Shown piece after piece: positions 17,749-26,888 of a DNA stretch of 56,259 nucleotides. The position numbers and the translations under genes are program-made. The DNA is from CAZIKB01 sp964539665 (GTDB lineage Bacteria > Zhuqueibacterota > Zhuqueibacteria > Oceanimicrobiales > Oceanimicrobiaceae). The notes beneath the pieces were generated by a model. That model had not been told where the DNA came from and made no database searches. It saw only the letters and a program-made list of their open reading frames with translations. Positions within the stretch are counted from its first letter, which is position 1, and every line of letters starts with the position of its first letter. The stretch covers positions 1 to 56,259 of the forward strand of contig CAZIKB010000028.1 of the NCBI GenBank assembly GCA_964539665.1. The letters run 5' to 3'.

Positions 17749-17777
17749 TTGACAACGTTCTCATTTTATTTTAAATT
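17749..17777 (+). promoter_or_regulatory. Sigma-70-type promoter candidate
   Basis: TTGACA (17749-17754), then 17 bases, then TAAATT (4 of 6 to TATAAT), about 94 bases upstream of the DUF2752 gene start at 17871. It lies in the divergent region between efp and that gene. Confidence 0.4.
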
Positions 17778-17870
17778 GCATGCATTATATAGAAAGTCTC
17801 GGCATTGAAAATTTGTTAATAATCGGATTAACTGTCGAGTCAAAATAAAACTGAAATTAGTCTGGTAAGA

Positions 17871-18281
17871 ATGCGTTACACGGTTATTTCAAATCTCTGT
17901 CGGTCTTTTGCTGATTCTGAGAAAATCAATTATCAATTACCTTCGATTATGGTTTTGATCGCCCTGGCGCTACTACCTACAGATGGCACAGGTGAAATCT
18001 TGTGCCCGTTTTATCTATTAACCGAAATACATTGCCCGCTCTGTGGGCTTACTCGAAGTATGACAGCTATCTTTCACTTAGAATTTAGCAGAAGCTATGT
18101 ACTGCATCCTTTGGGTAGTCTAATCTTTTTATTTCTTTTAAATTGTGTAATCAGGAATAATCCAAAACTCACATTTACAAAATTTGAAAAGCATAATAAA
18201 ATACTCATTAATATTTTCTCTTTTAATTTTATGATTGCAATGTTTATTGGTGTTTGGCTAATAAGAATAGCATTTCGATAA
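17871..18281 (+). CDS. DUF2752 membrane protein
   Basis: 136 residues with two or three membrane helices. The family signature is CPFYLLTEIHCPLCGLTRSMTAIFHLEF followed by LHPLG, as in DUF2752 (PF10825), where CP-x-CGLTR precedes a hydrophobic helix and NPLG. The Cys and Arg/Thr residues are conserved, but the function is not known. It is preceded by a candidate sigma-70 promoter. Confidence 0.8.
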   Translation: MRYTVISNLCRSFADSEKINYQLPSIMVLIALALLPTDGTGEILCPFYLLTEIHCPLCGLTRSMTAIFHLEFSRSYVLHPLGSLIFLFLLNCVIRNNPKLTFTKFEKHNKILINIFSFNFMIAMFIGVWLIRIAFR

Positions 18282-18355
18282 TTCCTGAATAATTTCCTTG
18301 AACTTTCAACTTCTGATTGCTATTTTTAGATTGAATTTAACATTCAAGATATAAT

Positions 18356-19081
18356 TTGAGACCAACACTAAGTATCGTCATTCCTGTTCTGAATGAAGAA
18401 GTCGCTCTGCCTGTCATTTTGAATGATATAAAAGAATGCGAGCAGGACGTACCCTTCTCGATTGAGTGCATAGTTGTCGATGGAGGTTCGGAGGATAAAT
18501 CAGTAGAAATATGTAAAAAATATCAGGTAGCTGTTTACCAGGCTAAGCGTGGAAGAGGTCCGCAGCTTCGCACCGGGGCACAAAAATCGGCAGGCGAGGT
18601 TTTACTTTTTTTACATGCAGACAGTCGATTAACTGCTCAGCACTGTTTAAAAGCAGTTCTGACAGTTCAAAATGATGACGTTATAGCTGGAGGTTTTAAA
18701 CTTAAATTTAATGATGATCACTTTCTCATGAAATTTGTTGAATGGTTAAATCTTATTAGATTACACTGTACAAAGGTGTTTTACGGGGACCATGGCATCT
18801 TTCTACAACGGGATAAATATGAAGCCGTTGGCGGCTTTTTATCGCTGCCGATATTTGAGGATATAAATTTCTCCCGCCGGTTGAAAAGATTGGGCAAGGT
18901 AGTGATTACTTCTCCGCCATTGGTAACCTCGTCGCGTCGTTTTCGAGCTGGCGGCATAATTCGCACTGTTATTAAGATGACTTTGATATATATGTTATAT
19001 TGGTTAAAAATGCCCCCGGAAAAAATAGTCAGATTGTATCAAAAAATCAGCCCGGTTGGTAAATTATGGTCAAAGACCTGA
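18356..19081 (+). CDS. Family 2 glycosyltransferase, TIGR04283-like
   Basis: 241 residues with a TTG start (TTG AGA CCA); a stop lies 16 bases upstream and no ATG is available. The GT-A fold shows LSIVIPVLNEE, IVVDGGSEDKS, KRGRGPQLRTGAQKSAGEVLLFLHADS and FYGDHGIFLQRDKYEAVGGF, followed by EDINFSRRLKRLG. This is the pattern of TIGR04283, once labelled rSAM/selenodomain-associated transferase 2 and now linked to arsenosugar synthesis with the radical SAM protein ArsS. No ArsS or partner transferase is seen nearby, so the pathway is not confirmed. Confidence 0.78.
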   Translation: MRPTLSIVIPVLNEEVALPVILNDIKECEQDVPFSIECIVVDGGSEDKSVEICKKYQVAVYQAKRGRGPQLRTGAQKSAGEVLLFLHADSRLTAQHCLKAVLTVQNDDVIAGGFKLKFNDDHFLMKFVEWLNLIRLHCTKVFYGDHGIFLQRDKYEAVGGFLSLPIFEDINFSRRLKRLGKVVITSPPLVTSSRRFRAGGIIRTVIKMTLIYMLYWLKMPPEKIVRLYQKISPVGKLWSKT

Positions 19082-19159
19082 TTGACAATTATTTCATAAT
19101 TTTTAAAACAGGATTCAGGGAATGTCAGAAAATCCTTAGGACATTTCTGACCTGCGAGT

Positions 19160-19855
19160 ATGTCTGAAAAAAAATTATTAAAGTTTCAGGAGCAAATTAT
19201 TGGCTGCGTTCAATGCCCACGATTAGTGGCCTGGAGGCAAAAAGTGGCTCACGAAAAAGTACGTCGTTTTGCCAAAGAATCGTATTGGGGAAAGCCGATA
19301 CCGGGTTTTGGCGATTATCAGGCTAAATTGTTCATTGTTGGGTTGGCGCCTGCCGCTCACGGGGGCAATCGCACTGGACGTTTATTTACAGGTGACCGCA
19401 GTGGAGACTGGTTGTTTGATGCGTTGCACAATTTTGGTTTTTCCAATCAACCGAATTCAACTTCTATACTCGACGGTCTGGCTCTGAAGGACTGTTACAT
19501 AACCGCTGCCCTTCACTGCGCGCCTCCACAAAATAAACCCACTAAAGATGAAAGAGATAATTGTTTTGATTATTTACCGCAGGAAATTAAATTACTGAAA
19601 AAAATACAGGTTATTGTTGTGCTGGGTAAAATAGCTTTCGATACAGTATTAAAGTATATTAATGGAAATGTTGAAATGAAAATTAAAAATAAACCGCAAT
19701 TCAAACACGGAAATGAAATTAAACTGAATAATCAGGTAACCTTGATTTGCTCGTATCATCCAAGTCAGCAAAATACGTTTACAGGCAAATTAACTAAACC
19801 CATGTTTTATGCAATTTTCGATAGAATTGCAGCAATTCTTGACCGCGGCTGTTGA
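19160..19855 (+). CDS. Uracil-DNA glycosylase, family 5 (UDGb)
   Basis: 231 residues. Iron-sulfur Cys residues open the protein (CVQCPRLV) with further Cys in CYITAALHCAPP. The active-site motif GLAPAAHGGNRTGRLFTGDRSGDWL and the later CSYHPSQQN are those of type-5 UDGb. Type-5 enzymes remove uracil and hypoxanthine from DNA and lack the polar water-activating residue of family 1, consistent with the Ala in GLAPAAHG. The LOG-family gene starts 38 bases later. Confidence 0.9.
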   Translation: MSEKKLLKFQEQIIGCVQCPRLVAWRQKVAHEKVRRFAKESYWGKPIPGFGDYQAKLFIVGLAPAAHGGNRTGRLFTGDRSGDWLFDALHNFGFSNQPNSTSILDGLALKDCYITAALHCAPPQNKPTKDERDNCFDYLPQEIKLLKKIQVIVVLGKIAFDTVLKYINGNVEMKIKNKPQFKHGNEIKLNNQVTLICSYHPSQQNTFTGKLTKPMFYAIFDRIAAILDRGC

Positions 19856-19892
19856 TTTTGAAAATATAAAATATAATAAATATGGAACTTCT

Positions 19893-20489
19893 ATGAAACA
19901 ACCTTACCATTGCAAAGCTATTACGGTTTACTGTTCATCAAGCAATCATGTGGATAATATTTATTTGAATACTGCCAAAGCGATGGGTCGTTTGATTGCT
20001 GAAAATGGTTATTCCCTGGTTTTCGGAGGCGGCCAACTGGGATTGATGGGAGAGTTAAGCGCAGGCGCTCTTGATAATGATGGCAAGGTGATTGGAATCA
20101 TCCTGCAGAAATTTGTGGAAATTGGTGTAGCTGATCCAAAAGTCCTGGAAATGCATGTGTTAGAGGACATGCGGGCTCGTAAGCAAGGTCTTGAAGAAGC
20201 AGGAGATGCTTACATTGCCCTGCCCGGAGGTTTTGGCACTTTTGAAGAAATAACTGAAATGATTTCCTTTAAGCAATTAGGATTTCACAATAAACCAATT
20301 ATCATAGTCAATGTGAACGGGTATTTCGATTGTTTAAGTAAACAGTTTAAACGTGGTTTTGAGGAACAATTTATAGAAAAAAGATTTAAACAAGTTTATC
20401 AGGTAGTGGAAAATCCACAACAAGCTATTGAATGTATAAAAATTTATCAACCCCCAGAATTTGAATTGAAATATAATTGGCCAATGTAG
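19893..20489 (+). CDS. LOG-family nucleoside-5'-monophosphate phosphoribohydrolase
   Basis: The ATG at 19893 (MKQPYHCKAITVYCSSSN) matches the family start; an upstream in-frame ATG at 19809 overlaps the glycosylase gene and adds unrelated residues. The protein shows VFGGGQLGLMGELS, the Arg-Lys pair in DMRARKQ and the LOG signature PGGFGTFEE (about residue 115). LOG proteins cleave the base-ribose bond of cytokinin nucleotides or AMP. 198 residues, normal length. Confidence 0.88.
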   Translation: MKQPYHCKAITVYCSSSNHVDNIYLNTAKAMGRLIAENGYSLVFGGGQLGLMGELSAGALDNDGKVIGIILQKFVEIGVADPKVLEMHVLEDMRARKQGLEEAGDAYIALPGGFGTFEEITEMISFKQLGFHNKPIIIVNVNGYFDCLSKQFKRGFEEQFIEKRFKQVYQVVENPQQAIECIKIYQPPEFELKYNWPM

Positions 20490-20501
20490 AATTGTATTAA
20501 A

Positions 20502-20570
20502 TCAATTATTGTGGGGCGAACTTCACATTGAGCAGAGTCGAAGTGTGCTACCAACCTCACCGTAACTGAC
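20502..20570 (+). repeat. Palindromic repeat, copy 1
   Basis: A 69-bp element in the gap before the M28 gene. Its right arm, read on the minus strand (GTCAGTTACGGTGAGG), matches the left arm of the copy at 22372-22432. It contains the core GAGCAGAGTCGAAG, also shared in pattern with that copy, and has an internal ACTTC/GAAGT hairpin. It resembles REP- or MITE-like dispersed repeats. Confidence 0.55.
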
Positions 20571-20614
20571 CTGTTATTTGGAAATAATTTTATCTGGTAT
20601 TTTTGGAGGATTCT

Positions 20615-22339
20615 ATGTATTTTCGTTTTCCCTTACTGGTGTTGTTTGTTATAGCTGGCTCAATCGGTCTTTTCTATATTAGTTCAAAATTTAAAAATCC
20701 CGATCATTTTGAAAAAAATGAGTCACTTGCAAGTGATACTCTAAATACCCAAACTTTTTATGTTAAAAGTGACACCCTCGAAAAGCCATCCGAGGTAGAC
20801 TCATCAGATACAGCAGTTAAAAGTATTCGGGAACATGAATTACGCGCGCATCTGAATATATTAGCGGACGATCTTTTCGAAGGCAGAGAAGTTGGGACAA
20901 TAGGAGCCAGGTTGGCTTCCCGGTATATAGCCAGTCAATTTGAACAAGTCGGACTTAGACCTGTTGGTGCAAACCAGACATTTTTCCAATTAGTGCCTTT
21001 GTATAAAAAAATGGTCATGCCAAATTCGGAATTAAAGTTTGAGGTTGATGGGGAATTAATCCCATTAATATACAAAAAAGATTTTATTGTGTTGAGTATT
21101 CCAGAAGAAGATACATTTGAGTTAACAGCAGGTTTGGTTTTTTCTGGTTTTGGAATTCAGGCGCCAGAATATAATTACGATGATTTTAAGGATGTGAATG
21201 TTGAAGGTAAAGTCACTGTTTATCTGAGTGGAGAGCCCTCTTCAGCGGATGTAAATTATTTTTGGGGTGATAATCTTACTAAATATGCAGCGGGATTCAA
21301 TAAACGGAAAACAGCTCAAGACTTGAAAGCGGCTGGTGCAATACGGATCTATAGTTCTCAAGATTTAGAACAATGGAATTGGAATACGATTCAAGACGTT
21401 TTTACCAGGGGGAAAACATCTTTAAATAATAAAAAGCCAGGAAATGATGATCCCGTGTTTCCGGCTATCTTAATTCATCCTGATGCTGGTGCTCTACTTT
21501 TTTCGGGTACACAAAAAAGTTTTGAGGAGATAAATAATGCCGCTGCAGAAGGAAATGTTAGCTCTTTTGAAATGGTAAAAAACATACAAATGAAAATTAA
21601 TGTGGACGGACAGATAATAGAAGATCGAAATGTAGTTGGTTATTTGGAAGGTTCTGATCCAGTTTTGAAGTCAGAAGTGATAATTTATACAGCACATTAC
21701 GATCACGTTGGGATTGGCGCTACGGTACAGGGCGATTCAATCTATAATGGTGCTGCAGACAATGCATCTGGTGTTGCTGGGTTGCTTGAACTAGCAGAAG
21801 CTTTTACTTTACTTCCCATGACGCCAAAAAGGTCAATTTTATTTTTAGCAGTTACCGCCGAAGAAAAAGGCTTATTGGGTTCTGAATACTATGTGAACAA
21901 TCCAATTTTCCCTTTATCAAAGACCGTGGCCAATTTCAATTTAGATATGATAGGAATTGGTGATACGACTGGAATTGTAGTTTATGGCATCGAACGGAGT
22001 TCCCTGGGCGAGGTCATAACAAAAGCTGCCAGAGAAATTCAATTAGCCATATTGCCGGATGAATTGCCTGAAGAGAATATTTTTCAAAGGAGCGACCATT
22101 ATGCTTTTGCCAGGAAGGGCATACCAGCTATTTTCCCCGGCTCTGGTATTAACCGAACATTTTTGCCTGAATTTAAATCTTTTTATCATCAGCCAACTGA
22201 TGATGTAAACTTACCTTTTAATTATGCGTATATGAAAAAACATGTACAGATTTTATTTCTGGCAGGGCTTTGGGTAGCAAATGCCGAAGACGCGCCTGAA
22301 TGGACTGCCGGAGATGAATTTGAAAAATTCCACTATTGA
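20615..22339 (+). CDS. M28-family metallopeptidase, exported or membrane-anchored
   Basis: The ATG at 20615 follows GGAGGATTCT; the TTG at 20603 lies within that ribosome-binding site. 574 residues. An N-terminal membrane or signal segment (about 3-22) is followed by an exported region, a PA-like insertion (about 165-320) and the M28 catalytic domain with the zinc ligands AHYDH (about 360), DNASG (386), AEEKG (415), NLDMIG (446) and YHQPTDD (527). This is the complete ligand set of an aminopeptidase. It is flanked by two copies of a palindromic repeat. Confidence 0.87.
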   Translation: MYFRFPLLVLFVIAGSIGLFYISSKFKNPDHFEKNESLASDTLNTQTFYVKSDTLEKPSEVDSSDTAVKSIREHELRAHLNILADDLFEGREVGTIGARLASRYIASQFEQVGLRPVGANQTFFQLVPLYKKMVMPNSELKFEVDGELIPLIYKKDFIVLSIPEEDTFELTAGLVFSGFGIQAPEYNYDDFKDVNVEGKVTVYLSGEPSSADVNYFWGDNLTKYAAGFNKRKTAQDLKAAGAIRIYSSQDLEQWNWNTIQDVFTRGKTSLNNKKPGNDDPVFPAILIHPDAGALLFSGTQKSFEEINNAAAEGNVSSFEMVKNIQMKINVDGQIIEDRNVVGYLEGSDPVLKSEVIIYTAHYDHVGIGATVQGDSIYNGAADNASGVAGLLELAEAFTLLPMTPKRSILFLAVTAEEKGLLGSEYYVNNPIFPLSKTVANFNLDMIGIGDTTGIVVYGIERSSLGEVITKAAREIQLAILPDELPEENIFQRSDHYAFARKGIPAIFPGSGINRTFLPEFKSFYHQPTDDVNLPFNYAYMKKHVQILFLAGLWVANAEDAPEWTAGDEFEKFHY

Positions 22340-22371
22340 TATATACTTTTCCTAAAAAAATAGGATAATAA

Positions 22372-22432
22372 GTCAGTTATGGTGGAGTGTAGTCGAACCA
22401 TGATTTAGTTAAAGCTCCCCACCAAAACTGAC
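22372..22432 (+). repeat. Palindromic repeat, copy 2
   Basis: A 61-bp element with terminal inverted repeats: the left arm GTCAGTTATGGTGG and the right arm (GTCAGTTTTGGTGG on the minus strand) match at 13 of 14 bases. An inner hairpin ATGGT/ACCAT lies inside the left part. It is related to copy 1 at 20502-20570. The remaining 526-base gap 22340-22865 is AT-rich, with no gene or promoter I could support. Confidence 0.6.
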
Positions 22433-22865
22433 ATATTACAAAATAGGCATTTTTTACTTGATATTTATAAATATATTTATTAGTTTATCGTAATAGATTA
22501 CGAGTCCAGTATTACAAATATCACTATTCCAATTTACTTACCTGTTTAATTTTACAGTCTCAACGATCCTTCATTCTGACTCTGATTTTCGGAAAAGAGT
22601 AATATCGCGAATGTAATTTATTTCAAAGCAGGATAATAGATTTTATTTATTTAATTTGAGAGAAATAGTCAATTAAAGTTCTCATTTAATATAGAAGTCC
22701 TTATGGCAATTTTACAGACTTAGTTTGTTCACCGGGGTCTCGCCGTATATTAAAAAACTATTTAACAATATGCTACCCACGTTTGCTAATTATAAAAATT
22801 GAGTCCATTAGTAATCGTAGTAGTTAAAATATATAATTTATCATCCACTTTTTGATAAAAAATAT

Positions 22866-23897
22866 GTGGAAATGATGAAAGAGGAAATTTTAAAGTCCCT
22901 ACGGCAGGAGCATGCCCTTAAGAATTTTATTGGCACACATCCTCGATTTACAAATTTAATGCAAAAACTTAAAAATATTGCTTGTAAAAATGTGTCTGTG
23001 CTATTAATAGGAGAAACAGGCACGGGTAAAGGTCGTTGTGCTGAGTATATTCATCAGTATGGTGATCGTTTTAATGATCCTTTTATTCCTTTCAATTGTG
23101 GCGCAGCTCCAGAAAGTTTGTTTGAAAGCCAAATATTTGGTCATATTAAAGGTGCTTTTACTGGCGCCTATCAAGATCGTCTTGGATTGGTTGAGGAAGC
23201 GGATACTGGCATACTCTTTTTAGACGAAGTGAACTCACTTGCGGTTTCTACACAGGTTAAGTTAAATTATTTTCTAGAAACTGGACTATTTAGACGGGTA
23301 GGTGAAAATCGATTTCGAAAAGCAGATGTCCAAATTATTAGTGCCTCGAATGTTGATTTGCCAAAAGAGGTTAATGAAGGAAATTTCAGGGAAGATTTAT
23401 ATTATCGGTTAGCCGAATATGAAGTGCGAGTGCCACCGCTTAGAGTACGAAAAGAAGATATTGCATTATTGGTTGCATTTTTCATTAATAAAAACGATCA
23501 TTTAAATTCAAACGGTCATATTAAATTTTCCGCTGAGGCAATGCTAGAGCTTTCAAAATATCATTGGCCGGGTAATATCAGGGAGTTAGAAAATTTTATT
23601 AAGCGATGTTTAATAGATGCTGGTGATTCTGTTATCAATTCTATTTCACTTCCACCATCCATTAAAAATTGTTCCGAAATTCAATACACATCAGATTTGG
23701 AATCCCTTCCCTGGAGGCGAGCTAAAATGCAAATTATTTCCACTTTTGAAAGAAAGTATCTGAAATCCCTCTTGCAAAAGTATCAAGGCATAGTAGCTCA
23801 GTGTGCCCGTCATGCTGGTATTCAATCGAGCGATTTTTGGAAACTTATGCGTAAATACAGATTAAAAGCCCACAGTTTTCGCAGTATCGATTCCTGA
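22866..23897 (+). CDS. PspF-like sigma-54 activator without receiver domain
   Basis: 343 residues if GTG 22866 is used; ATG 22872 or 22875 are alternatives and no clear ribosome-binding site decides. The protein starts almost directly with the AAA+ domain: Walker A GETGTGKG (about residue 50), the sigma-54 contact loop GAFTGA (about 97), Walker B GILFLDEVNS, sensor FREDLYYRL and YHWPGNIRELENF. A Fis-type helix-turn-helix ends the protein. There is no response-regulator or other sensory N-domain, as in PspF, so activity may be set by a partner. It lies directly upstream of the eCIS cluster, whose first gene has a -24/-12 element. Confidence 0.88.
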   Translation: MEMMKEEILKSLRQEHALKNFIGTHPRFTNLMQKLKNIACKNVSVLLIGETGTGKGRCAEYIHQYGDRFNDPFIPFNCGAAPESLFESQIFGHIKGAFTGAYQDRLGLVEEADTGILFLDEVNSLAVSTQVKLNYFLETGLFRRVGENRFRKADVQIISASNVDLPKEVNEGNFREDLYYRLAEYEVRVPPLRVRKEDIALLVAFFINKNDHLNSNGHIKFSAEAMLELSKYHWPGNIRELENFIKRCLIDAGDSVINSISLPPSIKNCSEIQYTSDLESLPWRRAKMQIISTFERKYLKSLLQKYQGIVAQCARHAGIQSSDFWKLMRKYRLKAHSFRSIDS

Positions 23898-24147
23898 CTG
23901 TTAACTGATAGTAGGAATTCCAGCCACATGAGAAATCCCATTTGCGGTTTCTAAACGGAATTTTGAATAATAGAAAAAAATCCACATATATATATAAGGT
24001 CATCCCACTCTCTAACTGTTTATTTATTAATACATTCTCTTTTTACAAATAAAATCGTGGAAAAAAAACTACGGTTTTAAAGAAAATATTAAAATATGTA
24101 ATTTTTATAACTACCTAAATATATTAATGTTAGAACAATTACGGATT

Positions 24148-24164
24148 TTGGAATTATTTTTGCT
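24148..24164 (+). promoter_or_regulatory. Sigma-54 promoter candidate for the eCIS cluster
   Basis: TTGGAATTATTTTTGCT has the invariant GG (24150-24151) and GC (24162-24163) spaced by 10 bases, with TTGC in the -12 part, but lacks the CACG of the best consensus. It sits 83 bases before the first eCIS gene, inside the 349-base gap 23898-24246 that otherwise holds nothing I can identify. The sigma-54 activator ends 250 bases upstream. Confidence 0.55.
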
Positions 24165-24246
24165 GAATAGTAAATCAAACACTTTAGATTATTTTGTGAA
24201 AGGGGCAAGCATAAATATTTTTACATCAATTCAGTGATACCAAATT

Positions 24247-24531
24247 ATGACAAAAGAAGAATGCTTAGCCGCGTGTGATATTTTAAAATATATTCAAAAA
24301 CGGCCGAACGCTAAACACACCTCCGAAGGCATAGCCAAATACTGGACGTTTCAACAACGATTAGAAGAAAAATTGGATATTGTGATATCTTCAATTCGCT
24401 ATCTTGTAAAAGAAGGATTTTTGGAGGAAGTTCCAGCAGATTCTAATCAAACTTATTTGCGTTTAAATCGGGATAAAGTTAATGAAATTTCCACAGCAAT
24501 TACCTTGCTCAGTCAAAATTTGAATGATTGA
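24247..24531 (+). CDS. Small winged-helix-like protein opening the eCIS cluster
   Basis: 94 residues with a helix-turn-helix pattern (CDILKYIQKRPNAKHTSEGIAKYW; then a wing-like LVKEGFLEEVP) resembling a winged helix. Small DNA-binding-type proteins next to the AAA+ gene occur in eCIS clusters, but its target is unknown. The stop overlaps the ATPase gene by 8 bases, which suggests coupled translation. It could be an autoregulator or a structural adaptor. Confidence 0.7.
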   Translation: MTKEECLAACDILKYIQKRPNAKHTSEGIAKYWTFQQRLEEKLDIVISSIRYLVKEGFLEEVPADSNQTYLRLNRDKVNEISTAITLLSQNLND

Positions 24532-26854
24532 AATACTTATTACGAGTAATCAAATGCCAACTGTTGCAAAAAAACAAAAAATAAACCACTCCACCACAGA
24601 GTGTAATATAAATGACCCCGTACAAAATTCAGTTTCAATTAAATGCTATGATAATGCTCATTCGCAAATTTTTGATGAACTCAAATGGCTCAACCGACTG
24701 TTGACAGTACAAGTAATACGCATGCGGGAGGCAAATGATTATGATAGAGTGAAAGACTTTCGAGGATTATTTATTGTCGATGAAGAAATCGATGCTATGC
24801 TTGCTGCAGACATTTTCGAAACGCATGGTGACTTGAAAAGTGCCGAGCTGAACAAGAAAATTACAGAATTATTAATCCAAGCGAAAGGTATAAAGCAAAC
24901 AATTGATATGCGAATCCGTCAATCGCTTGATCAAAATCATGTTTTACCTCTCGTTCAATTAGTCAGGTGTTTCAATCTGACTGAATTTGAATATCAGGTT
25001 TTAGTGATTTGTTTAGCTCCATTAATTGATAATCGGTATGAAAAATTCTATGCTTATTTGCAAAATGATATGAATAAAAAGAATCCGAGTGTGGATTTAA
25101 TTCTGAATTTAGTTTGCCATTCCTTAGAAGAAAAATTAGCTGCTCGCGATTATTTAGCTCTTCAAGCACGTTTGATCAAATTTAGACTTTTAGAATTTTG
25201 CGATAATGGAAATGATAAAAGAGCATCACTCTTATCGAAACAACTGAAGGCGAGTGAAAGAATTGCTGAATACTTGTTGGGAAGCAGATTCATCGATAGT
25301 GAACTTGAGTCGGTGGCTGAATTGTATTACTCACAACAAGAGCTGTCCGGAATAATTTTACCCGAAATAGTAAAAGACCAGCTGATAAAATTTATCAAAA
25401 CGTTTAAGAATCAGGATATCGAAAATCGACAAAATATCCTATTTTCTTTTTATGGACCCTATGGTGTTGGTAGACAAGACGCATCAGGAGCGATTAGTCG
25501 AGAACTTGGTCTGCCACTTTTAATTATCGATCTGGAAGCTATCCTCAATTTAGAACTGCCATTCAAACAAACGCTTGAACTGGCATTTCGTGAAAGTGCG
25601 TTGCTGCCGACTGCACTCTATTTCAAGAATGTTGATGCCATATTTAGCAGCAATGAGAACCCTTATAAAAAAGAACTATTCTTAAGAACAGTAAATGAGA
25701 ATTCCTGGTTGTCTTTTATCAGCAGCAATAAGGCATTAGAAGTTCAAGGACAACTGCCGAAACAGCGATTCATTCAAGTCGAATTTATGGTTCCTGATTA
25801 TACCCAACGGCAGCAACTCTGGCGCCTACATTTGAATGGTCGTTATCCTATGTCCGAAGAAGTAGACCTCAATGCCCTGGCTGGTAAATTCAATTTCACG
25901 CTTGGTCAGATTCGGGATGCAGCAGCAACAGCAAGAAATCGTGCCTTATGGCGGTCTCCTGAAAATGGGCAGATAAATATCCATGACCTTTATGAAGGTT
26001 GCCGCGCACAATCTAATCAAAAACTCAAAACTCTGGCACATAAAATTAAGCCTAAATATAAATGGAAAGATATCGTTCTGCCCTCGGACCAGATGGCGCA
26101 ACTCCGTGAAATTACAAATCATGTCAAATACAAACACGTTGTTTATGGCGACTGGGGCTTTGATCGCAAACTGTCATTGGGTAAAGGACTGAATGTGCTT
26201 TTTTCCGGCCCCTCCGGCACTGGCAAAACCATGACCGCCGAGATTATGGCCAATGAACTCAATCTAGATTTATACAAAATTGACCTTTCCACTGTGGTTA
26301 GCAAATACATTGGTGAAACCGAGAAAAATTTGAACAAAATCTTCAAAGAAGCCGAAACCAGCAACGCTATTCTCTTTTTTGATGAAGCCGATGCCTTGTT
26401 CGGCAAACGTTCTGAAGTGAAAGATGCGCACGACCGTTACGCAAATATCGAAATTGGCTATCTGTTACAAAAAATGGATGAATATACAGGAGTTGTTATT
26501 CTGGCAACAAACTTACGCAAAAATATGGACGAGGCTTTTGTACGGCGGATGCGTTTTACTATAGATTTTCCGTTTCCTGAAGAAGAATATCGCTTAAGTA
26601 TCTGGCAGAATATTTTTCCAAAAGAGACTCCGTTGGAAAAAAATATTGATTATAAATTTTTAGCACGAAAATTTAAAGTGTCTGGGGGAAACATTAAAAA
26701 TATTGCCCTGGCAGCGGCCTTTTATGCGGCTGATGATGGGCTCATAGTGACTATGGAACATGTGATACAGGCAACAAAAAGAGAGTTACAAAAAAAAGGT
26801 AAGCTATGTGTAAAAGCCGATTTTGAAGAGTATTATGAATTGGTTCAACATTAA
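24524..26854 (+). CDS. eCIS AAA+ ATPase (Afp15-like)
   Basis: 776 residues. The C-terminal AAA module has Walker A GPSGTGKT (about residue 563), Walker B ILFFDEADALFG (about 616) and an arginine-finger region EAFVRRMRF. An earlier module (about 300-440) has a degenerate Walker A (GPYGVGRQDASG), so it is probably a second, inactive AAA domain. Single AAA+ ATPases of this kind are a core part of eCIS (Afp15/Pvc15) and are required for assembly or cargo loading. The ATG starts inside the previous gene. The short N-terminus shows no membrane segment, so it acts in the cytoplasm. Confidence 0.9.
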   Translation: MIEILITSNQMPTVAKKQKINHSTTECNINDPVQNSVSIKCYDNAHSQIFDELKWLNRLLTVQVIRMREANDYDRVKDFRGLFIVDEEIDAMLAADIFETHGDLKSAELNKKITELLIQAKGIKQTIDMRIRQSLDQNHVLPLVQLVRCFNLTEFEYQVLVICLAPLIDNRYEKFYAYLQNDMNKKNPSVDLILNLVCHSLEEKLAARDYLALQARLIKFRLLEFCDNGNDKRASLLSKQLKASERIAEYLLGSRFIDSELESVAELYYSQQELSGIILPEIVKDQLIKFIKTFKNQDIENRQNILFSFYGPYGVGRQDASGAISRELGLPLLIIDLEAILNLELPFKQTLELAFRESALLPTALYFKNVDAIFSSNENPYKKELFLRTVNENSWLSFISSNKALEVQGQLPKQRFIQVEFMVPDYTQRQQLWRLHLNGRYPMSEEVDLNALAGKFNFTLGQIRDAAATARNRALWRSPENGQINIHDLYEGCRAQSNQKLKTLAHKIKPKYKWKDIVLPSDQMAQLREITNHVKYKHVVYGDWGFDRKLSLGKGLNVLFSGPSGTGKTMTAEIMANELNLDLYKIDLSTVVSKYIGETEKNLNKIFKEAETSNAILFFDEADALFGKRSEVKDAHDRYANIEIGYLLQKMDEYTGVVILATNLRKNMDEAFVRRMRFTIDFPFPEEEYRLSIWQNIFPKETPLEKNIDYKFLARKFKVSGGNIKNIALAAAFYAADDGLIVTMEHVIQATKRELQKKGKLCVKADFEEYYELVQH

Positions 26855-26888
26855 AACTGATATTTAAAATAATAATACTGCGGAAGCA

